From positions 62,001-126,000 of the forward strand of contig JYOD01000008.1 in NCBI GenBank assembly GCA_000955785.1: DNA of 64,000 nucleotides, in the 5' to 3' direction. The translations under genes were made by a program, and so were the position numbers. Shown piece after piece: positions 54,338 through 62,742 of this stretch. Each line of letters opens with the position of its first letter. The stretch's first letter is position 1. The notes below the pieces were generated by a model. The model was not told where the DNA came from and ran no database searches. It was given only the letters and a program-made list of their open reading frames with translations. Source of the DNA: Burkholderiaceae bacterium 16 (lineage in GTDB: Bacteria > Pseudomonadota > Gammaproteobacteria > Burkholderiales > Burkholderiaceae).

Positions 54338-55105
54338 TTACTGCTCGCTACCCGCATGATACTCGGCCAGGACCTCTGACACCGGTCCGAAAGCCCGCAG
54401 CTGACCGCTATGCATCCAGATGGCGTGGGTGCACAGACTTGAGACAAGATGATCATCGTGGGAGGCAAGCACCATGATGCTTGCGTTATGGATGAGCCCT
54501 TCGATGCGCGTTCTTGCCTTGTTCACGAAGGCGGCGTCCCCTGCGCCGACCATCTCATCCAGCAGCAGGATCTCGGGCTGCACGGCCGTACTAATGGCAA
54601 ATGCCAGCCGCAGCATCATGCCGGTGGAATAGGTTCGCACAGGCAAACGCAGGTATTCCCCGAGTTCGGTGAACTCCTCGATATCCGGAATCAGGGCCTC
54701 GGCCTTCTTCTTGTTCAGCCCCATGACCACACCGCGCAGCAGAACGTTCTCGTAGCCTGTCGCTTCCATGTCCATGCCCATGGACATATCCGTCAATGCT
54801 GAAATCCTGCCCTGGATTGCGATTCGTCCGGAAGTCGGTGGATAAATGCCGGCAAGTACGCGGAGTAGCGTTGTTTTCCCGGAGCCGTTACGACCCACTA
54901 GGGCAACGCGGTCTCCATGCTCAATGGCAATCGATACTTGGTCTAGAGCCTTGATGATTACGGTTTGCGGGTCCTTGGATGTCCCTAGGTTGCCGCCGAC
55001 TGTGCGGCGCAGAAATTCGGCTTTTAGTGCCCGGCCCCGAGGATTGTAGATCGGCAGGGAGACGGAAACCTTGTCTAAGGAAATGTGTGGCAGCGTATCA
55101 GGCAT
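54338..55105 (-). CDS. wzt: ABC polysaccharide exporter ATPase, short form
   Basis: Drives export of an undecaprenyl-linked polysaccharide with the permease encoded upstream. The 255 residues have Walker A ALVGRNGSGKTTLLRVLAG (about 68-86), the ABC signature as YSTGMMLRLAF (about 160-170) and Walker B EILLLDEMVGAGD (about 178-190). It ends soon after the ATPase fold; the C-terminal carbohydrate-binding domain found in O9a-type Wzt is absent. This is the short form, as in E. coli KpsT or Klebsiella O2a Wzt. Confidence 0.93.
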   Translation of the reverse strand: MPDTLPHISLDKVSVSLPIYNPRGRALKAEFLRRTVGGNLGTSKDPQTVIIKALDQVSIAIEHGDRVALVGRNGSGKTTLLRVLAGIYPPTSGRIAIQGRISALTDMSMGMDMEATGYENVLLRGVVMGLNKKKAEALIPDIEEFTELGEYLRLPVRTYSTGMMLRLAFAISTAVQPEILLLDEMVGAGDAAFVNKARTRIEGLIHNASIMVLASHDDHLVSSLCTHAIWMHSGQLRAFGPVSEVLAEYHAGSEQ

Positions 55106-55153
55106 TTTTCTGTATAAATTGGTATTAGTCGAAATCGATTAAAGATGTTCGCG

Positions 55154-55960
55154 TCATAACCAATAGACCACCCGTTTGGCATACCGGCCCGCAAAAGGAA
55201 TGATCAGAAGATTGCCGATTACTGCGGTAACAAGACAGAACGTCAGGGAGAAGACGTCCGGAGGAAGTCCGAGCAACGGATCCCGTACGATCAGCAGAAG
55301 ATGGGAAAACGGATTCAGGAGGAGTATTAAGCCCTTGTCGCCAAGTTGTGACGAACGGAACATGACGGGCGTTACGAAAAAGATCAGCTGCATGGCGCTG
55401 GCGATGATCTGGGGGACATCGCGGAAGCGTGCAGAAAAGATGGCGAGGAAATATCCGACCCAGAAAAGGTTGGCGATAACAAGCAGAATGCCTGGAATAA
55501 AATAAAGAATGTTCCAGTTGATAGGATGCAGAAAAATCAGGAAGACAACTGGAACAATCGCCAGATTGTGCAGCGCTATCAGCAAAGTGCGTAGTTGCAC
55601 TCGCAACAGGTATGTGGCCCGTGGAGTGTTGGTGTGCCGGATGAGGCCTTCGCTTTCGATAAACGCCGAGCAAGATTCCACCACGCTGGTGGAGATAATG
55701 CCCCAGAAAACAAATGTGACGGAAATATAGGGCAGATATTCTGCCACATTCATCTTGAAGAGGGTTGAATAAACTGCGCCAAGGCCGCCGATGGTAATAG
55801 CCATGCTCAGCGTCAGCCAGAATTGGCCAAGCCTGGAACGCCGATAGCGGCGCTTTACATCGTTTAGTGCAAGTGTGCACCAAACCTGCCATCCGTGGGC
55901 GGATGCGCGAATATCCATTAACCCTGAACGAAAAGCTGTGATGTCGGAAGAATCCGTCAT
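55154..55960 (-). CDS. wzm: ABC polysaccharide exporter permease
   Basis: A 268-residue ABC-2 type membrane protein with about six hydrophobic segments (near 48-70, 75-95, 115-140, 145-170, 180-200, 235-255) and an amphipathic N-terminus (RRYRRSRLGQFWLTLSMAIT near 36-55). Partner of Wzt encoded 48 bases downstream. AT-richer than the chromosomal background. A candidate promoter lies at 56277-56303. Confidence 0.92.
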   Translation of the reverse strand: MTDSSDITAFRSGLMDIRASAHGWQVWCTLALNDVKRRYRRSRLGQFWLTLSMAITIGGLGAVYSTLFKMNVAEYLPYISVTFVFWGIISTSVVESCSAFIESEGLIRHTNTPRATYLLRVQLRTLLIALHNLAIVPVVFLIFLHPINWNILYFIPGILLVIANLFWVGYFLAIFSARFRDVPQIIASAMQLIFFVTPVMFRSSQLGDKGLILLLNPFSHLLLIVRDPLLGLPPDVFSLTFCLVTAVIGNLLIIPFAGRYAKRVVYWL

Positions 55961-56276
55961 TTAATTGATTGCCTCAATTTAGTCCGAGCTGCCTCCATTT
56001 TGAAGCAGAGTCCTTGGAAAAAGCTGCAATTGTACCGTAGTTCGGAAGGGGCGAACATGTCTCGTCGGGCCGAGTGGCACGTGCTGTCCAGCAGCCGGCC
56101 ACCATAATGCCCGGACACGGCTGGGGGAGTTCATACAAAGTGTTTCGGCGGGATTGTCTATGTGGACAAATCACAACTTTATGATTGAGGGTCCTGATTA
56201 GGGCGTGCGCTACGCGCCGGTGAGACAGGGCATTGCGCCATATGTTGTATATGCTATGAATAGAATATTTTGATAG

Positions 56277-56303
56277 ATTGTATCAATAAAACGGCGGGGT
56301 CAA
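56277..56303 (-). promoter_or_regulatory. Candidate extended -10 promoter for wzm-wzt
   Basis: On the minus strand, TTGACC (56298-56303) and TACAAT (56277-56282) are 15 bases apart, with TG one base before the -10 (TGATACAAT), an extended -10. The spacer is short, which the extended -10 may offset. It lies just past the stop of the upstream GT gene and about 315 bases before wzm, in an AT-rich stretch (55961-56335) holding no gene. Confidence 0.45.
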
Positions 56304-56335
56304 TCCGGGAATGGACATTCGCCGATGCGTCGGCG

Positions 56336-57448
56336 CTATGCCTGGGTGTGGGGGCAGGCTTGCGCCGGGTGCCGGTTCAGCAATTCCTGCCATTGCGCCA
56401 CGATGCTGTCTTGCGAAAACTGTCGTGCTTTCGCCCGCGCCGCCGCAGCAAGTCTGGCCGCATCGCTCTGATGATGAATGAGGTGTAGCAGTGCGTGGCT
56501 GAGCGACCGGGCGTCATCGACCGGCACGACCAGAGCGTCGTGGTCCGGTTCGAGCAACTCCCGGGGGCCGGTTTCGCAGTCCGTGGAAACAACGGGCAAG
56601 CCGAACGCCATGGCTTCTATCAGTACCAGGCCAAAGCCCTCGTAGCGCGAGCTGAGGCAAAAGATCGAAGCCTTCTCATAGGCCGCGGTGATGTCGGTCA
56701 CGGCGCCGGGAAGCGAGGCACGGTCCCCAAGGCCAAGTTGCTTTTGCAGGGCTTCCAGGCTCGCGCGTTCTTCCCCCTCTCCTACGATGACGAGTTGCCA
56801 GTCGGCTACCTGGCAGGCGACTTCCGACCAGGCTCGCAGCAAGGTGTCGAAGCCTTTGGCGGCTACTAGCCGTCCCACCGCGAGCACCGTCGTGCCCGTA
56901 CGCCCAGCCGCTTGTGCCGGTAAGGCGAAGGGTAGCGGATTTGGAATGCAAAGTACGGGGCAGCGCGGACGTAGCGCGTCGATCCACCTAGCTCGGTCGC
57001 GCTCGGTCAGTACCACGATATGATTGCTAAAGCGTGCTGCTAGGCGGCGGGCCAGGCGGCGGGAGGGCCTGCCCAGGTCTTCGTCGAAGTGGCAATGCTC
57101 CCAGGCGACACGCCGCACGCCAAGTCCGAGCGTGGCGGGCAAGGTGAACAGTGTCAGCATGGTATCGACCTCAATCAGGGTGCCGATCGCATACTGCTTG
57201 ACGCAGCGGCGTATGCCACCGATGGTGGACAGATAGGCACGCTTGAACGAAGGGCGCTGTGCATGCAGCGCAACGTGGGTGACCGATGGATGCAGTGGGA
57301 AGGCGCTGCGCTCGTCCCACAGGCTGATGATGCAAACAGAATAGCCCTGCGCGGCGAGGGCATTGGCGATAACGGCGGTCATCCGCTCGGCCCCGGCAAG
57401 CGCATTGAGCGTGCCGGTCAGGAAGCCTATGGCTGTTGCGCGATTCAT
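56336..57448 (-). CDS. Family 4 glycosyltransferase
   Basis: A 370-residue GT-B enzyme. N-terminal FLTGTLNALAGAERMTAVIANAL (about 9-31), VLAVGRLVAAKGFDTLLRAW (about 188-207) and the GT4 signature EGFGLVLIEAMAFGLPVVSTD (Glu-x7-Glu, about 273-293). It overlaps the flippase gene by four bases. Last gene of a tightly packed minus-strand unit (62334 down to 56336). Substrate unknown. Confidence 0.88.
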   Translation of the reverse strand: MNRATAIGFLTGTLNALAGAERMTAVIANALAAQGYSVCIISLWDERSAFPLHPSVTHVALHAQRPSFKRAYLSTIGGIRRCVKQYAIGTLIEVDTMLTLFTLPATLGLGVRRVAWEHCHFDEDLGRPSRRLARRLAARFSNHIVVLTERDRARWIDALRPRCPVLCIPNPLPFALPAQAAGRTGTTVLAVGRLVAAKGFDTLLRAWSEVACQVADWQLVIVGEGEERASLEALQKQLGLGDRASLPGAVTDITAAYEKASIFCLSSRYEGFGLVLIEAMAFGLPVVSTDCETGPRELLEPDHDALVVPVDDARSLSHALLHLIHHQSDAARLAAAARAKARQFSQDSIVAQWQELLNRHPAQACPHTQA

Positions 57449-58695
57449 TGGTTCGCCGATTGCGGCGATCTCCCGCTACGCCACCACAGATAGAGCCCGA
57501 AGCCGACTGCCACGGTATTCGACAAGGCATAACCACCGATCGCACCCCAGACGCCGTATCGCGGTACCGCAAACATGTCGAACGCGACGGTGACCACCAA
57601 CACGAGTGCCCATTTTATCGCGATCCAGTCCGGGCGCCGCAAGTAGACCTGCTGCAGGGTCAGTCCCACGTCGACAAACAGAAGGGTGGAGGCCAGGGCG
57701 GCGAACTGCAGAAGCGCCACCGAGGATGCGAACTCCTTCCCGTACAGCAGATGGATGATCCAGTGCGCGCCTAATGCGATCATCACGGCGCCGGCCAGTC
57801 CCGCCAGGCCCATTCCAAGCGCGATGCGGGCCACATTGGTTCTTGCCGAAGCGAAGTCGATCTTGCGGTAGACGTAGGTAGGGGCCACGCTAGCCGCAAG
57901 AATGGTGGCGACCGCGGTGTAATTGTCCAGGATCTGCATGGTGGCGGCATACGCGCTGAATTCGGCCAATGCCACGGATGGCTGGAGAATCAGCTGGTCG
58001 ATCCGTCGCGCCCCCATCATCAACATGAAGCTGGCCCAGAACAGGACGCCGCCAGAGAATAATTCAAGCGTGAGCGGGGCCTCGAGAGCGACCTTGCGAA
58101 AGTTCACGCGTGAAAGATAGTGTAGTCCCAGCAGCAGTGCCAGGATGATCGGCTCGACCGCGAAGGCGCCGGCAAAAACTGGTGCCGCGTGCTGGCCCAA
58201 TGCAAACAATATCGCGACCAGGCTGACCTTGGCTGTCAGCGAGATCAAGTTGAACAGCGTGCTCGGCCGGTTGTTCGTGTGTGCCTGCATCCACGCCACC
58301 ACCACGCCCGACGATTCCCGGAGCAGAATCGATACGCCGAGCAGTAACGCTGTGATCCAAGTCTCCGGCGGCGGTCTCGTAATCAGCAGAAACACGCACA
58401 TAAGCAGGTAGCCAAGCGCTGCGCCCATCACGCGCAACGAAAAGGCGTGGGCCAGCAGCCTATGCTGTTCCCAGGCGGAGGCGGTTGCGACAAGCCGAGG
58501 CACAATCACTTCCGCGCCGCAGATCAGCCCCACAGAAGCCGCAATCAACACGATGGCCTGCGCATACTGGAAATGCGCAAAACCCTCCGGCCCCAGCCCG
58601 CGCGCCAGCATGGCCACGATGCCGATACCGGCGCCCACCTGCAAGCCCCGTTCGACCAGCATCCATACCAGGTTACTGGCAACCTTGCGTTGCAT
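57445..58695 (-). CDS. wzx: Wzx-type polysaccharide flippase
   Basis: A 416-residue membrane protein of the MOP/PST superfamily with about twelve hydrophobic segments, starting MQRKVASNLVWMLVERGLQVGAG. It flips undecaprenyl-linked repeat units across the inner membrane. ATG overlaps the upstream GT4 stop, and its own stop overlaps the next gene, showing tight coupling. No Wzy polymerase is adjacent. Confidence 0.9.
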   Translation of the reverse strand: MQRKVASNLVWMLVERGLQVGAGIGIVAMLARGLGPEGFAHFQYAQAIVLIAASVGLICGAEVIVPRLVATASAWEQHRLLAHAFSLRVMGAALGYLLMCVFLLITRPPPETWITALLLGVSILLRESSGVVVAWMQAHTNNRPSTLFNLISLTAKVSLVAILFALGQHAAPVFAGAFAVEPIILALLLGLHYLSRVNFRKVALEAPLTLELFSGGVLFWASFMLMMGARRIDQLILQPSVALAEFSAYAATMQILDNYTAVATILAASVAPTYVYRKIDFASARTNVARIALGMGLAGLAGAVMIALGAHWIIHLLYGKEFASSVALLQFAALASTLLFVDVGLTLQQVYLRRPDWIAIKWALVLVVTVAFDMFAVPRYGVWGAIGGYALSNTVAVGFGLYLWWRSGRSPQSANQ

Positions 58696-59858
58696 CAGAC
58701 GGGCTCCGCACAGGCCGCGGGAGTCATCCGGGCCAGGCCCGCATAGCAGGCCAGCCAGTGGCGGGCCACGGCTTCGAGGCTAAAGCGCGACACGATGCGC
58801 TCGCGCCGGGCGGTCTCCTCGGCAGCCGCGCCGCGGCCGTCCCCAAGCACTTCGCCGATGGCGGTGGCGAGAGCTGAGGCGTCGCCCCTGGGCACGATCG
58901 TCCCGCAGTCTCCGAGCAACGCCGTGACGCCGGCGGCGTCGGTGGCGACCACCGGACACCCGCAGGCAAGCGCTTCGCCCACAACTAGTGGCATGCCTTC
59001 GATCTCAGAGGAAAGAACAAACAGGTCGGCCGCGTTGAGCAATGCCGGGACGTCGCTGCGGGTGCCCGCCAGCATAACGCTGCCGGTTAGCTCCTGTTGG
59101 CGAATACGTTGCTCCAGGGCGGCGCGTTCAGGCCCCTCGCCGGCGATCAGCAAGCGCGCCTTGACCGCTGTGCCGGACTGGAAGAGGGCGAATGCGTCGA
59201 TCAATACACTTTGCGCCTTTTCAGGCACAAGGCGCCCGACATTGAGCAGCAGGCGCGTGTCGTCATCCAAACCAAGTTCCGTCCGGGCAATGTGCCTCGC
59301 CACCGTGTCGGGGCGGAACTGGGTGGTATCGATGCCATTTGGCACCACGGTGATGCGTGCGGCGGGTACGGCACCCGACTTCACCATCGCTAAACAGCCT
59401 TCCGGGCTGACATGCGTAGTGAGGCTGGCCCAGCGATCCGTCAGCCGGTAGGCGAGCATGCGCATTCTGCCGCCTTCGCGCGCGCTGTGCGCGGTACAGA
59501 TGACGGGCGGGCAGGGCGACACGGCGGCAAGGACCCGAGCGAACAAGTTGGCGTGCACCATATGGGCGTGAATGATTTCCGGACGCCACTCTCGCACAAA
59601 ACGGCGCAGGTGCCAAAGTGCCCGAGCCATCGATAGGGGAGTCTTGCGCATGTCGAGCGCCAGCAGTCTGACAGCGGCAGGCAGGTCCACCGCGCAGCCC
59701 GGTGTCAGGCTGACCACCGCTACGGCATGCCCCAGTGCGACAAATTGCCGCGCCAGCGCGGCCACTTGCTGCTCCGCGCCGCCAAGCTGCAGGCCGGTGC
59801 TCAGCAACAGGATGCGCATTGGGGCAGTGGCGCCCTGGGAGGACGATGGCGTGGTCAC
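58695..59858 (-). CDS. Family 4 glycosyltransferase
   Basis: A 387-residue GT-B enzyme: LLLSTGLQLGGAEQQVAALA (about 17-36), VVPNGIDTTQFRPD (about 170-183), LLNVGRLVPEKAQSVLIDAF and EIEGMPLVVGEALACGCPVVATD (Glu-x7-Glu, about 289-311). A second Met (residue 14) is an alternative start. It overlaps the initiating transferase gene by four bases and the flippase by three. Confidence 0.88.
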   Translation of the reverse strand: MTTPSSSQGATAPMRILLLSTGLQLGGAEQQVAALARQFVALGHAVAVVSLTPGCAVDLPAAVRLLALDMRKTPLSMARALWHLRRFVREWRPEIIHAHMVHANLFARVLAAVSPCPPVICTAHSAREGGRMRMLAYRLTDRWASLTTHVSPEGCLAMVKSGAVPAARITVVPNGIDTTQFRPDTVARHIARTELGLDDDTRLLLNVGRLVPEKAQSVLIDAFALFQSGTAVKARLLIAGEGPERAALEQRIRQQELTGSVMLAGTRSDVPALLNAADLFVLSSEIEGMPLVVGEALACGCPVVATDAAGVTALLGDCGTIVPRGDASALATAIGEVLGDGRGAAAEETARRERIVSRFSLEAVARHWLACYAGLARMTPAACAEPV

Positions 59859-61171
59859 CGAGCTCCATATCCCGTCAACAACGTCCGCAACGTCTTTACC
59901 CCGATCAGCAGGTCCAGCGCAAACGAACAGTGCTTCACGTAATACAGGTCGTAACTGAGCTTGGTCACCGTTTCTTCATGCGTGCCGACGTAGCCTTGCT
60001 GCACCTGCGCCCAGCCCGACAAGCCAGGCCGCACCAGATGGCGGTAGGGATAGTAGGGGATGGTATGGGCGAATTCCTTGACCATGGGTACCTGTTCGGG
60101 GCGCGGGCCGATCAGGCTCATATCGCCTGCCAGCACGTTCCATAGCTGGGGGATTTCGTCGAGCCGGTATTTGCGGATCACGCGGCCTACGCGGGTGACG
60201 CGCGGGTCGCGCCGGGCGGCGAATTGCGCGGGTGCACAGGCGTCGAATCCCATGCTGCGGAACTTGAACATGGTGAAGGATTTGCCGAAGAGTCCCACGC
60301 GCGCCTGGCGGAACAGCGCGGGCCCAGGCGATTCGAGGCGGATCGCGATGGCCACCGCCACGCCCAGCGGCAGTGCGAACGGCGCCAGGCAGACCACCGC
60401 GGCGAGATCGATCAGGCGCTTGGCGAAGCTATAGAAATAGTGCGCGGCGTAGTCGTCGAGGAAGTTCTCGTCGATGTGTGCCAGGCCGACGCGGCCGGTC
60501 AGCATCTCGCCGACCCGGTCCACCGAATACATGCGCACGTGGCTGAGCTTGAACTGGGCGAGCACACGGGTGCGCTCGGGATCGGCGGTGGCGTTGCGGT
60601 CCAGCATCAGGCCGTCGCAATGCACCGCTTCCTCGAGCGAGCTGATGGCCTGGAAGCGGGTGGGGCTGGCGGGCGCCGCGCCTGGCATGGCGAGGATCTT
60701 TTCGAGCTGTGCCAGCGTGGCGGCATCGGTGTAGCCGAATACCGGTACGTAATTGCGCACGAAGTGCCGGTAGCCGAACCAGATCCAGCCGAGCGTGGTG
60801 AGGTAGCTGAGCAGCAGCGCGCCGCGCGAGTATTCGAGATGGAAAGCGGCAAAGGCGAAGAGCAGCGCCGCGAAGGGCAGGGTGGCCGCCAGTCCGACGA
60901 GGCTGTTGCCTTCCATGACGGGCAGGTGCAGCGAGCGGTGCAGCAGCACGAAGGCGAACAGGTAGGGTAGTGCCGACCACAGCAGCGTGCGGGTGAAGAT
61001 GTAGGTGACCAGGCCGGCATGATGCGCGAATTCGGCCAGCGCGATATTGAGGCCGAACAAGAGCAGGCCGAGCAGTGCCCAGGCCAGCATGCGGCTGGCG
61101 CGGCGGATGGTTTCCGAGCCCTGGGCGCGGGTCAGATGGGCGGGGCGGCCGACGCTGTGCATCTTGTTCAT
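59855..61171 (-). CDS. WbaP/WcaJ-type undecaprenyl-phosphate sugar phosphotransferase
   Basis: A 438-residue polyprenol glycosylphosphotransferase that places a sugar-1-phosphate (commonly glucose or galactose) on undecaprenyl phosphate to start an exopolysaccharide. It has four hydrophobic N-terminal segments (about 28-150), then the catalytic domain with KRLIDLAAVVCLAPFALPL (about 243-261), ESPGPALFRQARVG (about 272-285), FTMFKFRSM and LIGPRPEQVPMVKEFA. The ATG at 61171 has GGAG upstream. It overlaps flanking genes by four bases. Confidence 0.92.
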   Translation of the reverse strand: MNKMHSVGRPAHLTRAQGSETIRRASRMLAWALLGLLLFGLNIALAEFAHHAGLVTYIFTRTLLWSALPYLFAFVLLHRSLHLPVMEGNSLVGLAATLPFAALLFAFAAFHLEYSRGALLLSYLTTLGWIWFGYRHFVRNYVPVFGYTDAATLAQLEKILAMPGAAPASPTRFQAISSLEEAVHCDGLMLDRNATADPERTRVLAQFKLSHVRMYSVDRVGEMLTGRVGLAHIDENFLDDYAAHYFYSFAKRLIDLAAVVCLAPFALPLGVAVAIAIRLESPGPALFRQARVGLFGKSFTMFKFRSMGFDACAPAQFAARRDPRVTRVGRVIRKYRLDEIPQLWNVLAGDMSLIGPRPEQVPMVKEFAHTIPYYPYRHLVRPGLSGWAQVQQGYVGTHEETVTKLSYDLYYVKHCSFALDLLIGVKTLRTLLTGYGAR

Positions 61172-62334
61172 TGTCCGCTTGCTCCGGTGCTGGCCGCCGC
61201 ACGGGCGGCGCCGGGCTTGCCAGCCAGGGCTTGCTGATAGATCGCCCAGGTCGCCTCGGCCATCGGCCCCAGGCCAAACTCCCTCGCCCAGCGTGTCCGG
61301 GCTGCATGTCCCAGGTTCTTGCGCAACGCTGTGTCGCCTGCCAGCCGCGCCAGCGCGCCCGACCATGCATGTTCGTCGTTGCCGGCAACCAGCAGGCCGC
61401 AGGCGCCGTCGTCGAGCTGCTCGCGGATGCCCGGCAGGTCGCTGGCGATGACCGGCAGCCCGGCCCGCATGGCCTCCAGGACCGACAGCGGGAAGCCTTC
61501 GTGGTCCGATGCCAGCGCGAAGGCCTGGGCCGAGGCCAGCAGCGCGGGCACGTCGGCGACCGGGCCGGCAAACCGTACGCGGCCCGGTGCCATGGCGTCG
61601 GCCAGGGTCCGCAAGGCGGCCATTTGCGGGCCTTCGCCGGCCAGTACCAGCTCGCAATCGGGCAGCGCGGCGCGCGCGAAGGCCCGGATCAGCAGGTCGG
61701 CGCGCTTCGGCGCCGCCAGGCGCGCCACCATGACGATGCGCCGCAGCGGTGCCTCGGGTGTGGCATGCGCGCTGCTGTCTGCAATGCCGTTGCGGATCAC
61801 GCTGATCCGCGCGGGGGGAATTGGCAGTGCCGCGGCCAGCGCCCTTTCAGCCTGGGCCACACAGATCAGGCGGGTCGTCAGCGGTGCCAGCAGCCATTCC
61901 ATCACGCGCGAGACAAGGCGCTGGCGGGCCGGGGCCGCGGCCTTGAAGGCGAAGCCATGCACCGTATAGACCACTGGAATGCCAAGAAGCCAGCCTGCCA
62001 CCCGGCCCATCGCGCCGGCCTTTGCGCTGTGGGCGTGGATCAGGTCGGGCTGCGCGGCGCGCAGTGCCGCCAGCAGTTGCCTGAGCGTGGCCAGCGCGCG
62101 CAACGGCGACAGGGCATTGTCAAGCAGCGGCAGGCGTACGGTGCGGGCGCCGGCAGCCCGTGCGATGCCCAGCAGGGGGCCATCTCCCCCGGCCAGCAGT
62201 ACAGGCTCGGTCCTGTCGCGCAGCGCCTGAAGCAGATCGGCGACGTGCGTCTGCGCCCCGCCGATCTCGGAGTTCGTGATCAGGTAGGCGATGCGCGGGC
62301 GGAGCGGGTGGCGGTTGGGCAGGGGCGAAGGCAC
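61168..62334 (-). CDS. Family 4 glycosyltransferase
   Basis: A 388-residue GT-B enzyme starting (best guess) at GTG 62334, a little before IAYLITNSEIGGAQTHVADLL. Other motifs: VVYTVHGFAFKAA, VIRNGIADSSA, VMVARLAAPKRADLLIRAFA, and DHEGFPLSVLEAMRAGLPVIASD (Glu-x7-Glu). The frame is open to an ATG at 62571 but the added 79 residues are Pro/Ser-rich and unlike the family. No clear ribosome binding site supports either start. First gene of the minus-strand EPS unit. Confidence 0.85.
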   Translation of the reverse strand: MPSPLPNRHPLRPRIAYLITNSEIGGAQTHVADLLQALRDRTEPVLLAGGDGPLLGIARAAGARTVRLPLLDNALSPLRALATLRQLLAALRAAQPDLIHAHSAKAGAMGRVAGWLLGIPVVYTVHGFAFKAAAPARQRLVSRVMEWLLAPLTTRLICVAQAERALAAALPIPPARISVIRNGIADSSAHATPEAPLRRIVMVARLAAPKRADLLIRAFARAALPDCELVLAGEGPQMAALRTLADAMAPGRVRFAGPVADVPALLASAQAFALASDHEGFPLSVLEAMRAGLPVIASDLPGIREQLDDGACGLLVAGNDEHAWSGALARLAGDTALRKNLGHAARTRWAREFGLGPMAEATWAIYQQALAGKPGAARAAASTGASGQ

Positions 62335-62742
62335 TGGGCAAATCGCAAAGGAGGCTAGGGGAACAGAGCTGGGATAGGTCGATAGGGCCGTCGATCCGGC
62401 AGAAGGTTCAATCAGGCGCCCAGGACGAAAAATGGGCAAAAATCCGAAAAACACGTTCAAACACGGCCCAGAGGTGCTGGCGGGCCGAATCCGGGGCGAG
62501 TGACGCGAACCCGCTATAGGCCAGCCGGCGCAGTTTGCGGCAGGCCTGGCCGGGGTTGTTCCTGGGGCCATGCGGGCTGGCTTGCTGCGCCCTTTCGTGC
62601 GTAGTCGAACGATTATAACTGGCGTGCCCTCCGCAATCCGGCAAAATACGGCCTTTGACGCATTTGCCCGCCGCGCCGGCTTAAGCCGGAACGGGTGGCC
62701 GGCAAAGTCGACCGGTTCAACCGCAAATATTCAGGATGACCC
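62335..62742. promoter_or_regulatory. Divergent intergenic region before the EPS unit and phosphomannomutase
   Basis: About 408 bases with no confirmed gene. A perfect TATAAT on the minus strand (62612-62617) is a candidate -10 for the glycosyltransferase unit; its -35 is poor. If used it would leave a leader of about 270 bases to the GTG at 62334, or about 35 to the unlikely ATG at 62571. No terminator or repeat stands out. Confidence 0.4.

Noticed and set aside
36000-56000. Insertion sequence or transposase as explanation for the mosaic region
   Set aside because: No DDE/transposase motif, paired terminal repeats or target duplication was seen; only indirect signs (composition, gaps).
59855-61657. 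600-codon frame for the initiating transferase
   Set aside because: The first 162 codons run antiparallel-frame over the neighbouring GT4 gene; ATG 61171 has a ribosome binding site and gives the normal length.
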